DNA of 64,000 nucleotides from JAJYSO01 sp964586655 (GCA_964586655.1 CAZPGY010000012.1:9853-73852), one strand, 5' to 3'; shown: positions 8,806 through 17,485, numbered from the stretch's first letter. Translations and numbers: made by a program. Notes: generated from the letters alone by a model not told the origin.

Positions 8806-8886
8806 ATTTCTTCTTTTAATGCTTAAAACTAAATAATTTTACAGAAAACCCTGTAGGAATTAAACTCCTTTTTAACCTTCCAAAAA

Positions 8887-9558
8887 TCAAAGACTCCCGA
8901 CTTTAAAAAATGGCGTGTACTGCAGTACCCTAAAGTCAATGGCTGTAAAATTAGGATTTTCCTTTTTCTTTTGTTTATACAAACTCGTGCTGCCCACCGC
9001 GCGATTGGCTGATCCGGAAGGAGCGGTCAAGGAAACGGTTTTTATCTTGCGCTTCTCGATATAGAATTCGTGTATACGCGGGGAATCGCTTCCTATTCGC
9101 TTCATTTTTATCTCTTTATGCGCCTTTAAATGTTTTCTAAAAAAATATTCCGGACCATTTTTACTGTTCCCACCCGTAAATAAAAGGGTTTGAACACTTG
9201 GATTTTTTTTCAAAATACCGATTAAATCTCGCAATTCATAATCTTTTATTCCAATATCTGAAGCATCAATCTTTTCGCGATAAGCACAAGCCACCATATC
9301 GGCAATCCCAATCTTGTATTGGGTTAAAAAGGTTTTTCGCTGCTCAATGGCTTGTTGAGAGGTCTCAAACAAGAAATCAATCTTAAAAATACGTCCTAAA
9401 ATGGTCCAAAGCTGCCCATCGCGACTGCCATAATTAAAATCGACGTCTCCGGGTTTTAATTTTTCTTGGGTAAATCTGGGAGGAGGTAAAGTTCCTACAA
9501 TTAGTTTGTTAGCATTTTCGGGGATAAACGGAGGATAAGGATGGGTGTGTTTAAACAA
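8887..9558 (-). CDS. Uracil-DNA glycosylase-superfamily protein
   Basis: The 223-aa protein has the superfamily outline: IVGTLPPPRF near the N-terminus (motif 1 region), a central GIADMVACAYR, and SLTAPSGSANRAVG near the C-terminus (motif 2 region). This fits a DNA-repair glycosylase acting on uracil, hypoxanthine or mismatched bases; which base is removed is not clear. The only workable start is a TTG codon, because an in-frame stop lies about 25 bp upstream and the first internal ATG falls after the motif 1 strand. Confidence 0.65.
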   Translation of the reverse strand: MFKHTHPYPPFIPENANKLIVGTLPPPRFTQEKLKPGDVDFNYGSRDGQLWTILGRIFKIDFLFETSQQAIEQRKTFLTQYKIGIADMVACAYREKIDASDIGIKDYELRDLIGILKKNPSVQTLLFTGGNSKNGPEYFFRKHLKAHKEIKMKRIGSDSPRIHEFYIEKRKIKTVSLTAPSGSANRAVGSTSLYKQKKKENPNFTAIDFRVLQYTPFFKVGSL

Positions 9559-9666
9559 AATATATACGCTATTAAAATTTTATAATCAAAAATAATGTTT
9601 TTAAAGCGATTTACCATTTAATAAATGTATCTTCGCCGTATTATTAATTTTTATATTTATTTTAGA

Positions 9667-9864
9667 ATGACAGGTACAGTTAAATTTTTCAATGAGTCTA
9701 AAGGTTATGGATTCATTACCAACGATGAAACAGGAAAAGACATTTTTGTTCACGTTACCGGACTCGAATGTGAATCTCTTAATGATGGAGATAAAGTAGA
9801 GTACGCTGAAGGCGAAGGTCGAAAAGGACCCGTTGCCGTAGATGTTGACTTAATCGAAGAATAA
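9667..9864 (+). CDS. Cold shock domain protein
   Basis: This 65-aa protein is a single cold shock domain with both RNA-binding motifs, KGYGFIT (RNP1) and DIFVHVTGL (RNP2). It is expected to bind single-stranded RNA or DNA and melt RNA structure. The start at MTGTVKFFNESKG is chosen because it begins the domain; an in-frame ATG 42 bp earlier adds a hydrophobic, non-family sequence. A possible -7 element (TATCTTCG) sits about 32 bp upstream, and a strong terminator follows. Confidence 0.93.
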   Translation: MTGTVKFFNESKGYGFITNDETGKDIFVHVTGLECESLNDGDKVEYAEGEGRKGPVAVDVDLIEE

Positions 9865-9890
9865 ATTATTGTATATTATTTTTTGTAGAT

Positions 9891-9923
9891 AAAGGCATTG
9901 TCACAATGACAGTGCCTTTTTTT
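9891..9923 (+). terminator. Terminator of the cold shock gene
   Basis: AAAGGCATTGTCA pairs with TGACAGTGCCTTT across a 3-base loop (one G-U), then a T tract. Confidence 0.88.
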
Positions 9924-9962
9924 ATGCCTTATATCGAAAAAGACAGACCGAAGCCAAAGTGC

Positions 9963-10170
9963 TTATACCAATTATATTTATTAACTAAGCTAAAGATTTA
10001 TAGGATAAATTTTAAAGATCAAGGCAAAAAGCCTGCCTCGTCGGCAGACACAGGCACAGGCATAGCCATAGCTATGACGAGTATTTAGCCTGCATTGAGT
10101 CTGTCGAAATGAAGAGATTTGAAATCTAAACATAAATATTGGGCTATTTTGTATGTACAATTGGTGTTAT
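9963..10170. repeat. Dispersed palindromic repeat, family B
   Basis: This fills most of the gap between the cold shock and zinc-ribbon genes. Its ends are imperfect inverted repeats (TTATACCAATTAT and ACAATTGGTGTTAT), and it holds the palindrome CATAGCCATAGCTATG, close to the core of family A. A 60-aa open frame runs through it but has no protein-like features. Confidence 0.6.
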
Positions 10171-10258
10171 CTATTTATGAAGGGGCTAAACAAGGCTAAA
10201 TGAAAAATATTTGTTAAATTAGTATGCTGAAAATCATTTTTAATCAATTTAACAAGAC

Positions 10259-10606
10259 ATGGCAAGGGATTGTTTGGAATGCGGAACCCCCATCAAAGGC
10301 AGAGCTGACAAGAAGTTTTGCAATGATTACTGTCGCAATGCCTACAACAACCGCTTAAACAAAGACAGCAACAATCTCATGCGCAATGTGCACAATCGTT
10401 TGCGCAAGAACTATCGTGTTTTAGAACGCCTTAATCCCAACGGAAAAACCACGGTTCGCAAAGCTAAACTTTTAAAAGCAGGCTTTGATTTTACCTACCA
10501 CACCAGCATTTATACCACCAAAAAAGGAACGGTCTACTATTTTATTTATGATCAGGGCTATCTTCCCATAGATCATAATAAATTTGTATTGGTTAAAAGA
10601 GATTAA
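10259..10606 (+). CDS. Small zinc-ribbon protein of unknown function
   Basis: The 115-aa protein begins with a four-cysteine zinc site (Cys5, Cys8, Cys21, Cys25) in the pattern CxxC-x12-CxxxC, followed by a basic, Asn/Arg-rich helix (YNNRLNKDSNNLMRNVHNR) and a C-terminal beta-rich part with Tyr repeats. The fold suggests nucleic-acid or protein binding. I recognise no named family. It is 11 bp from the M28 peptidase gene, so the two are probably co-transcribed. Confidence 0.8.
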   Translation: MARDCLECGTPIKGRADKKFCNDYCRNAYNNRLNKDSNNLMRNVHNRLRKNYRVLERLNPNGKTTVRKAKLLKAGFDFTYHTSIYTTKKGTVYYFIYDQGYLPIDHNKFVLVKRD

Positions 10607-10617
10607 TCGAATTCCTC

Positions 10618-12942
10618 ATGAAAAAAAAGATTGCTCAACTGCTTGTTCTGCTCCTGATTGGCCTGACTGTTTTTCTAAGTTTTTATACCCTAAGCCCGGA
10701 TCCGGCACTTACTAAACAGGTTCCCAAAGACGAATTCTCTGTAAAACGGGCCTTTAAGCATGTCAAAAAAATAGCACAATATCCACATTATGTAGGCGCC
10801 AAACACCACAGCGAAGTACGAAATTATATTGTTCAACAATTGCAGGAAATGGGACTGAGCGTTCATACACAAAATGGTTATGCCCTAAACGATTATGGCA
10901 TTTTGACCAATCCGGAAAATATTGTCACGCAATTGAAAGGAACGCATCCCCAAACGGACAGTGACTTACTGGTTTTGGCTCATTATGACAGTGATCCTCA
11001 TTCTTCTTATGGCGCCAGTGACGACGCCTCAGCCGTGGGGGCAATTCTGGAAAGCATTCGGGCCTTTTTGGCTAAAGACATTTCCCACAAAAACAACATC
11101 ATCATTTGCTTTACCGATGCCGAAGAAATTGGATTACTCGGAGCCCAACTCTTTGCCCGGCAGTCTCCTTGGGCAAAAAATATCGGACTCGTACTCAACT
11201 TTGAAGCGCGAGGGACAAGTGGTCCTTCCAACACTATTATCGAAACCAACCACGGAAATGCTGCGCTGGTCAAGGCTTTTGCCAAGGCGCACCCTCGGTT
11301 TCCCATGGCTTCTTCCCTGATGTATGAAATTTATAAAAACATGCCCAATGATACCGATGCTACCGTGTTTAGAGTAGAAAAAGATATCCCCGGTTTCTTT
11401 TTTGCGTTTATTGACGGGCATTATAATTATCACACCGCCAATGACCTCCCCAAAAATTTAAGCAAACGCTCTTTGGCTCATCAAGGTAGCTATTTGACCG
11501 CTCTTCTCCCCTACTTTGGCAATATAGACTTAAAACAACTACAAACTTCGGCAAACCAAGTCTATTTTAATTTTCCACTTTTCAATTTGATACATTACAG
11601 TTATCAATGGATATATCCGCTGTTGATTATTGGGTGGATAGGATTTATCTTGCTGATGATCACAGGCTTTAGAAAGAAAAAAATAAGCATAAAAGGAATA
11701 GCCTGGGGATTCTTGGCTTTTATGAGTAGTCTGATACTCTGTGGGATTATAGGATACTTTGGCTGGAAATTGATCGAGCAAATTTATCCGCAATACGGAG
11801 AAATTCAACAAGGGTTTCCTTATAACGGCCATGCTTATATTGCCGCCTTCGTCGCCTTGGCGCTGTTTGTAATCTTCGGAATTTACCACCGTTTCTATAA
11901 AAAGAATACAACGGCCAATTTGATGACGACCCCGTTGTTCTTATGGCTTTTGATTTGTACTGCCCTGGCCCTCGTCTTTAAAGGAGCTTCTTACTTTATT
12001 ATTCCGGTACTCTTGGGGGAGATTGCTTTAGCCCTTTCCATAAAATCAGACAAGTCTTGGCTGCTTATCGGGTTTATCCTTTCTGTTCCTGCTATTTTTA
12101 TTTTTGCTCCACTCATTGTATTTGTCCCCGTAGCTTTAGGAACCCGCGTAATTTTTGGCAGCTTGATCCTGCTCGTTTTATTATTTGGCTTGTTACTGCC
12201 CATTTTTACACAATATGCTTGGAAAAACTGGCTCGCCGGACTGAGTTTAATGCTTGGAGTGATTTTTCTTGGGAAGGCACACCTTCATTCCACGTTCTCT
12301 GCTGAACGCCCAAAACCCAACAGCCTGGTTTATTTACTCAATTATGATCAGGGAAAAGCCACTTGGAACACGTATGACCATATATTGGATGACTGGAGCC
12401 GAAAATACATTGATAAAACCCATAAAAACAGCACCCCACAAAGCATTATGGGCAGCAAATATGGAAGCGGGTTTACCTATAGCAATCCCGCCCCGATCAA
12501 ACCCATTCCGCGTGCAAAAATAACGGTAAAAAAGAAAGTCGAAGACACGCTTGTTACCTATAAAATCAGCCTATTGCCTCAGCGTGACTTTTCGCGAATC
12601 ATCCTTTATAGTCGATATGGCCATAAAATGATCGGGCTTAAAGCAAATGGTCTAAAGGTAAAACTACAAGATCGTCAATCTAAAATCAAAACGGGAGGTC
12701 TCGCTTCCTATACGCGCTTGATTAGTTACTACCCCACCGATAAATCGGCTTTAAAGCTGAGTTTTCAACTCCCGATGAGCGTTAAAAACCCCACGCTTCG
12801 TATTTATATTGCCAGCAATAACCTACTTGACAATCCGTGGTTAGAGCTCCCTCAACGCCAGCACACGATGATGCCCAAACCCTTTGTTTTAAACGACGCC
12901 ATCATCACCCGGCGCACACTTGTATTGGACAGCCTGCCCTAA
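10618..12942 (+). CDS. M28 family membrane metallopeptidase
   Basis: The 774-aa protein starts with a membrane anchor or signal (IAQLLVLLLIGLTVFLSFYT), then an M28 zinc aminopeptidase domain (about 45-300). The metal ligands are visible: LAHYDSD (His near 121), GASDDASAVG (Asp, ~133), DAEE (~166) and YHTANDLP (His ~271). After about residue 320 come several transmembrane helices and then a beta-rich soluble tail. This layout resembles ERMP1/Fxna-type M28 peptidases. The catalytic domain is probably on the periplasmic side. Confidence 0.9.
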   Translation: MKKKIAQLLVLLLIGLTVFLSFYTLSPDPALTKQVPKDEFSVKRAFKHVKKIAQYPHYVGAKHHSEVRNYIVQQLQEMGLSVHTQNGYALNDYGILTNPENIVTQLKGTHPQTDSDLLVLAHYDSDPHSSYGASDDASAVGAILESIRAFLAKDISHKNNIIICFTDAEEIGLLGAQLFARQSPWAKNIGLVLNFEARGTSGPSNTIIETNHGNAALVKAFAKAHPRFPMASSLMYEIYKNMPNDTDATVFRVEKDIPGFFFAFIDGHYNYHTANDLPKNLSKRSLAHQGSYLTALLPYFGNIDLKQLQTSANQVYFNFPLFNLIHYSYQWIYPLLIIGWIGFILLMITGFRKKKISIKGIAWGFLAFMSSLILCGIIGYFGWKLIEQIYPQYGEIQQGFPYNGHAYIAAFVALALFVIFGIYHRFYKKNTTANLMTTPLFLWLLICTALALVFKGASYFIIPVLLGEIALALSIKSDKSWLLIGFILSVPAIFIFAPLIVFVPVALGTRVIFGSLILLVLLFGLLLPIFTQYAWKNWLAGLSLMLGVIFLGKAHLHSTFSAERPKPNSLVYLLNYDQGKATWNTYDHILDDWSRKYIDKTHKNSTPQSIMGSKYGSGFTYSNPAPIKPIPRAKITVKKKVEDTLVTYKISLLPQRDFSRIILYSRYGHKMIGLKANGLKVKLQDRQSKIKTGGLASYTRLISYYPTDKSALKLSFQLPMSVKNPTLRIYIASNNLLDNPWLELPQRQHTMMPKPFVLNDAIITRRTLVLDSLP

Positions 12943-12946
12943 TTTA

Positions 12947-13004
12947 TCCCGAAAATTCACCATAAATTGAGGGGTACTCCTTAACAAGCCTGTACAACCC
13001 TTCA
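12947..13004. repeat. Terminal-inverted-repeat element (family C), left fragment
   Basis: This starts with the family end (TCCCGAAAATTCACC) and runs to AACAAGCCTGTACAACCC, matching the copies near 30.0 and 45.15 kb. It is cut by the IS110 left-end segment that follows; the other end of the element is not found. Confidence 0.65.
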
Positions 13005-13226
13005 AGTTTTAAGTTTGACATTAATTAAAAAATCAAGCATCATTCAGCCTTATGACTATACGGTTTCTTCGAACCAGGTTATACCACGAATTCAACTTGA
13101 CGGAGAAAAAACTTGAAGACGGTATCACAGTACCAAGGTTTCTTCTTCCTTACCATCAAAGATGAATGATTATTAACAATTCACAAAATGGAAAACAAAC
13201 ATATAAGGGTTTTAGAACCCTTGAAG
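13005..13226 (-). mobile_element. Solo IS110-family left-end segment without transposase (putative bridge RNA locus)
   Basis: These 222 bp match, on the opposite strand and without gaps, the 222 bp just upstream of the truncated IS110 transposase at the right edge. I count only two base differences. No transposase follows here: homology stops after AAAACT and repeat DNA begins. The segment has short hairpins, including GGTA/TACC and GGTT/AACC stems. Its edges lie at CTTCAAG and CTTGAAG, a 7-bp inverted pair. In IS110 elements this region encodes the guide (bridge/seek) RNA; that assignment here is inferred. Confidence 0.75.
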
Positions 13227-13274
13227 AGTTATATAAATCAAATTGGCATTACCTTGCTCAATAAGCAATGGCAT

Positions 13275-13307
13275 TAAAAAAGGCCACCTTTTACGGTGAC
13301 CTTTAAA
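13275..13307 (-). terminator. Terminator of the M13 peptidase gene
   Basis: AAAGGTCACC pairs with GGTGGCCTTT (minus-strand reading, one mismatch) and is followed by a run of six T. Confidence 0.85.
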
Positions 13308-13331
13308 CTTATATCCGTTAAGAAAACGGGA

Positions 13332-15413
13332 TTACCAGATTCTTACGCGATCTTCCGGAGCCACATAAAGCGAATCACCGGGTTGAACATCAAAGGCTTT
13401 ATAGAAAGCATCGACATTCAGCAAAGGCAAATAAGCACGGTACTGTCCCGGTGAGTGGGGATCGGTTTTAATTTGCGTTACCAAAGCCTCCGGACGCGTT
13501 TTGGTTCTCCACACAGTAGCCCAAGAAATAAAGAATCTTTGAGGCTGTGTGAATCCGGCAATTTTACCCGGTTTTTCATGAGATTTATAATAACGTTTCA
13601 TTCCGTTAAAGGCTGCCAAAATGCCGCCCAAATCGGCACCATTTTCTCCAACGGTATAATCGCCGTTAAGGTGTAATCCCTCTTTAACTTCCACTTTATT
13701 ATAAAAATCTTTCAACTCTTGTGTACGCTTTTGGAATTGTTTTAAATCTTCCTTGGTCCACCAGTTGCTTACATTTCCTTCGGCATCAAATCGTGATCCA
13801 CTATCATCAAAGGCATGGGAAATCTCATGTCCGATAACCGCACCAATACCTCCATAATTCACAGCAGGATCGGCTTGATAGTCAAAGAAAGGAGGTTGCA
13901 AAATGGCCGCCGGAAATACAATCTCATTCATTGACGGATTGTAATAAGCATTGACGGTTTGCGGATTCATGTGCCACTCTTTCTCATCAACCGGCTTGTT
14001 GATTTTAGACAAGTTGTCTTTGTAATGCCATTTGGCAGCTGCCATCAGATTTTCATAATAAGAATTTTCAGGATTGATATCCATCGCTGAATAATCTTCC
14101 CAATTATCGGGATAGCCAATTTTAATGGTCAGTTTATTCAGCTTTTCAATGGCTTTTTGTTTGGTAGAATCAGACATCCAGTCCAATTTCTTAATACGAT
14201 CTTCGAAGGTAGCAATAATGTTATGCACCATATTCTCAGCCGTTTCTTTAGCTTCAGGCGGGAATTTTTGTTCGACATAAATCTTACCTACCGCCATGCC
14301 AATCGTTCCGTTAACGGTAGAAAGCGCACGCTCTTTGGCGGGACGCATTTCAGGAACTCCATTCAAAGTTTTGCTGTAAAATTCCCAGTTGGCTTTTTCC
14401 ATTTTGGTCGTCAAATCACCGGCTGCACCATTAAGGGTCGTCCAGCTGACCAAGGTTTTCAAATCCTCAATATCAGTAGAGGTCAACAGCTCTTGCAAAG
14501 ATTTGATGTATTGGGGTTGGGTAACCAACATGGTATCGACTTCAGCATCAGTAGGCAGGCTGGCGAGCAGTTTATCCCAATCCACTGTTGGCAACATCTC
14601 AGCAATTTGCTTCATCGAGCGAGGATTGTTCAGTTTTCTGACATCTCGGCGCTCTTCTTTGGTCAAACGAGGTTTGGCCAATTTGGTTTCCAAAGCTAAA
14701 ATGGTCTCTGCTTTTTGTTTTGCTACCTCAGCATCGAGTCCCCACAATTTAAACATGCGGGTGATGTGGTCGACATATTGTTGTCTAATTTTCTTAGACT
14801 TGTCATCGTCCTTAGTATAATAAGCACGATCGGGCAGTCCCAAGCTTCCATTAACCAAATAAGCACTGTTCATAGCGCTGTTGTTAAAGTTGGCCATAGC
14901 GTAAACGCCAAAAAATGGGTTTCCGACCTGAATCGGGTATTCACGCATCAGTTTTTGAAGTCCGTCCAAATCCTTAACTGCACTAATTTTCTGCATGATG
15001 GGCTTTAAAGGAGCCAATCCGGCTTCGTTTCGAGCCGCAGTATCCAATTCGGATTTAAAAAGAGTAACCGCTTTGGCTTGATCGGTACCGGTTTCAAATT
15101 CATCGTTTTCCATGGCTTCGCTAAGCATAGCCAACACGTCGTAATCTGTGTTTTTGCGAAGCTGATTAAAACTTCCCCAACTCTTTCGATCAGAAGGAAT
15201 TTGGGTTTCTTCCATCCACTTTCCATTGACAAATTTGTAAAAATTTTGAGCAGGATCCACGGTAGTGTCCATATACTGTAAGTCAAGGCCGTGGTGTTCT
15301 TCTGATTGTGCCGTAGCATCTTCTTCTTTATTCTTTTCTGCTTTTTTCTTGCAAGAATAAAGCGTTGCTGCCACAAGGGCCAACATCAAAATTGATTTAA
15401 AATGTTTATTCAT
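13332..15413 (-). CDS. M13 family metallopeptidase, lipoprotein
   Basis: This is a neprilysin/PepO-type zinc endopeptidase of 693 aa. The zinc motif HEISH lies in VIGHEISHAFDDSG (about residue 527) and the third ligand in GENGADLGG (~588). It has the usual long N-terminal helical domain and the C-terminal RPEALVTQIKTDPHSPGQYR block ending in RIW. The N-terminus is a lipoprotein signal with Cys21 (ATLYSC), and basic residues follow it, so it should be membrane-anchored outside the cytoplasm. A strong promoter and a terminator frame it as a single-gene unit. Confidence 0.95.
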   Translation of the reverse strand: MNKHFKSILMLALVAATLYSCKKKAEKNKEEDATAQSEEHHGLDLQYMDTTVDPAQNFYKFVNGKWMEETQIPSDRKSWGSFNQLRKNTDYDVLAMLSEAMENDEFETGTDQAKAVTLFKSELDTAARNEAGLAPLKPIMQKISAVKDLDGLQKLMREYPIQVGNPFFGVYAMANFNNSAMNSAYLVNGSLGLPDRAYYTKDDDKSKKIRQQYVDHITRMFKLWGLDAEVAKQKAETILALETKLAKPRLTKEERRDVRKLNNPRSMKQIAEMLPTVDWDKLLASLPTDAEVDTMLVTQPQYIKSLQELLTSTDIEDLKTLVSWTTLNGAAGDLTTKMEKANWEFYSKTLNGVPEMRPAKERALSTVNGTIGMAVGKIYVEQKFPPEAKETAENMVHNIIATFEDRIKKLDWMSDSTKQKAIEKLNKLTIKIGYPDNWEDYSAMDINPENSYYENLMAAAKWHYKDNLSKINKPVDEKEWHMNPQTVNAYYNPSMNEIVFPAAILQPPFFDYQADPAVNYGGIGAVIGHEISHAFDDSGSRFDAEGNVSNWWTKEDLKQFQKRTQELKDFYNKVEVKEGLHLNGDYTVGENGADLGGILAAFNGMKRYYKSHEKPGKIAGFTQPQRFFISWATVWRTKTRPEALVTQIKTDPHSPGQYRAYLPLLNVDAFYKAFDVQPGDSLYVAPEDRVRIW

Positions 15414-15435
15414 AGTTTTTTAGATTTTAAACGCC

Positions 15436-15465
15436 CAAAGATAAGTATGTTTTTTTTATTGACAA
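15436..15465 (-). promoter_or_regulatory. Promoter of the M13 peptidase gene
   Basis: On the minus strand a -33 TTG is followed after exactly 19 bases by TATCTTTG, about 23 bp before the start codon. Confidence 0.7.
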
Positions 15466-15550
15466 TCTCAAAAACATAAATTACGTTAAAATTTATGCCA
15501 AAATAGCAACTCCCCATCCAAAATCATGCGTTATTTTTAGATTTCCTTCC

Positions 15551-16135
15551 TTATTTGCGTTTACTCTCTGTTGAAGTTTCTTTTTTTTGTGTGCTGTCAA
15601 TGGGAATATTTCCATCAAATTTCAATTCGATACTTTGTCGGATAAAAATTTCATTCAATTGAATTTTTAAATCTGAAAAAGCCTTGAATACCCGGCGACC
15701 ATACCGTGTAATCTCTTCAATATTTGGCTGACTTCGTCCGGCATACTGATTGAGCATTCGACTTTGGGTAAGTATCACATTGATCCGACTCTGAACCGGA
15801 ACTGCCTTAAACTCTTCCGGAATACCTTGCCGTAATGCCTTGGCAGCCGACACCAAATTATCGCTGTTATTGATAATTTGCTGCAGCGAATAATCAGTCA
15901 AATTTTCTATTTCAGATTTTAGGGATAAAAATGCCATCCACTCACCAGCAGCTTCCTTGGCCTGTGAATTTAACTGAACAACAGGCAAGCCCTTCAAATC
16001 CAATTTCTGTGCTAAAAGCTGGTCCCTTTCCCGGGCATCAAGGCGGTCGTTTTGACCTTTTTTATCGGAATCTTTACAAGCAAACAAACTGATTATAAAA
16101 ACTATACAGCAATAAAAAGAAATGTGTTTCAACAT
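15551..16135 (-). CDS. Hypothetical lipoprotein
   Basis: The 194-aa protein has a lipoprotein signal peptide with lipobox SLFAC (Cys20) followed by a charged linker. The rest is predicted mostly helical and soluble (LREGI-type amphipathic stretches, LDARERDQLLAQKLDLKGL, SFYLKSEIENLTDYS-like segments). I recognise no family. It should sit on a membrane facing the periplasm or surface. It is upstream of, but clearly separated from, the M13 gene on the same strand. Confidence 0.75.
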   Translation of the reverse strand: MLKHISFYCCIVFIISLFACKDSDKKGQNDRLDARERDQLLAQKLDLKGLPVVQLNSQAKEAAGEWMAFLSLKSEIENLTDYSLQQIINNSDNLVSAAKALRQGIPEEFKAVPVQSRINVILTQSRMLNQYAGRSQPNIEEITRYGRRVFKAFSDLKIQLNEIFIRQSIELKFDGNIPIDSTQKKETSTESKRK

Positions 16136-16189
16136 ATAAAACCCTTATTTTTTAAAGTGGAAAGGTAAAGATTTTTATGCTAACCATAT

Positions 16190-16221
16190 TTTGATTTATC
16201 CGAACAAAAATCGTTAATTTG
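16190..16221 (+). promoter_or_regulatory. Possible promoter of the epimerase gene
   Basis: TTTG, 20 bases, then TTAATTTG (one mismatch to TAnnTTTG), 34 bp before the start codon. Confidence 0.4.
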
Positions 16222-16255
16222 AAATTCGAAAAAAAATTCAATAAAAACACCCTCC

Positions 16256-17200
16256 ATGACAAAACAGATTTTAATTATTGGTGCTTGTGGGCAAATTGGT
16301 ACCGAGCTCACCTTGGCGCTTCGTCAACAATATGGCAACCAGCATGTTATTGCCAGCGACATCCGAGAAGGCAGCGATGAGCTCATGTCTTCAGGACCCT
16401 TTGAACACCTGGATGCTCAGGATCAGGAGGCCATAGAAGATATCGTAATTCATTATGGCATTGAAGAAATTTACCTAATGGCAGCCATGCTGAGCGCCAC
16501 CGCCGAAAAACACCCCATGCGTGCTTGGGAACTGAATATGGGGTCTTTATTCAACGTGTTGGATTTGGCCAAGGAAAATAAAATTAAAAAGATTTTTTGG
16601 CCCTCCAGTATCGCTGTTTTTGGACCAACTACGCCCAAAGAGAATACCCCACAAAAAACCATTATGGAGCCTTCAACGGTATATGGAATCAGTAAACAAA
16701 CCGGGGAACGCTGGTGTGAATATTTTCATAAAAAACATCAAGTGGATGTGCGAAGCATCCGTTATCCCGGACTCATTAGCTATAAAACCCCTCCGGGCGG
16801 TGGCACTACCGATTATGCCATCGAAATTTTTCACGAAGCCGTCAAAACCCAAAAATATACCTGCTTTTTAGAAGAAGATGCAGCCCTTCCCATGATGTTT
16901 ATGGATGATGCCATTCGGGCTACCCTCGCTTTAATGGAGGCACCGGCAGCAAATTTAAGCATCCGGTCTTCCTATAATTTGGGGGGAATCAGTTTTACCC
17001 CAAAAGAATTGGCCGAAAGTATCCAAAAGGAAATTCCGGAATTTACCATCGATTATGCACCTGATTTTAGACAAAAAATTGCCGATACCTGGCCCTCGAG
17101 CATTGACGATTCCCAAGCCCAAAAAGATTGGAATTGGCAAGCCGAATTTGACTTGCCCAAACTCGTCGAGGTCATGATCAAAGGCGTACAAGAAAACTAA
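16256..17200 (+). CDS. NAD-dependent epimerase/dehydratase, probable L-threonine 3-dehydrogenase
   Basis: The 314-aa protein is an extended short-chain dehydrogenase: the NAD-binding loop GACGQIG (residues 9-15), the WPSSIAVFGP strand with the catalytic Ser/Thr, and YGISK with catalytic Tyr near 142. RYPGLISYKTPPGGGTTDYA and the MMFMDDAIRATLALM block are typical of the SDR-type L-threonine 3-dehydrogenases related to UDP-galactose epimerases, which turn threonine into 2-amino-3-ketobutyrate. The partner glycine C-acetyltransferase (kbl) is not in the window. Monocistronic by context. Confidence 0.85.
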   Translation: MTKQILIIGACGQIGTELTLALRQQYGNQHVIASDIREGSDELMSSGPFEHLDAQDQEAIEDIVIHYGIEEIYLMAAMLSATAEKHPMRAWELNMGSLFNVLDLAKENKIKKIFWPSSIAVFGPTTPKENTPQKTIMEPSTVYGISKQTGERWCEYFHKKHQVDVRSIRYPGLISYKTPPGGGTTDYAIEIFHEAVKTQKYTCFLEEDAALPMMFMDDAIRATLALMEAPAANLSIRSSYNLGGISFTPKELAESIQKEIPEFTIDYAPDFRQKIADTWPSSIDDSQAQKDWNWQAEFDLPKLVEVMIKGVQEN

Positions 17201-17226
17201 TTGAAACCGACATCCCTTTTCAACCT

Positions 17227-17259
17227 GCAGGGATAATTCTATAAGAGAATTGTCCCTGC
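17227..17259 (+). terminator. Hairpin after the epimerase gene
   Basis: A long stem (GCAGGGATAATTCT with AGAATTGTCCCTGC, small mismatch) and a 5-base loop. The T tract after it is weak, so it may end transcription or protect the 3' end. Confidence 0.55.
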
Positions 17260-17397
17260 CTTGTATTTACCCCAAACCCAAGGCTAAAAATCGGTACTTA
17301 TGCCGCAATGACAATTAATACAGACCAGGTTCTGGCTTCGCTGCCCTACTTTAATTGTAAACATTTCATATACTAAAGGGGCATTCTGTCGATCATC

Positions 17398-17485
17398 AAC
17401 ATTTTAATCATTTTGAATTCTCTAATCCTTTTCATCGATTCTAAAGTCCGGCTGCTGTGAGCTATCTCTTTTTATGTCAGCGACC
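17398..17485. repeat. Dispersed repeat, family D, copy 1
   Basis: This shares about 88 bp, from AACATTTTAATCATTTTGAA to AGCGACC, with a copy near 27.85 kb in the same orientation. A short outlying match (AATGACAATTA) lies ~65 bp upstream of the core in both copies. No coding potential. The remaining ~240 bp up to the ATPase promoter show nothing I can name. Confidence 0.7.

Noticed and set aside
9906..10088. 60-aa open frame after the cold shock gene
   Set aside because: It starts inside the terminator hairpin and runs through a palindromic repeat; composition is not protein-like.
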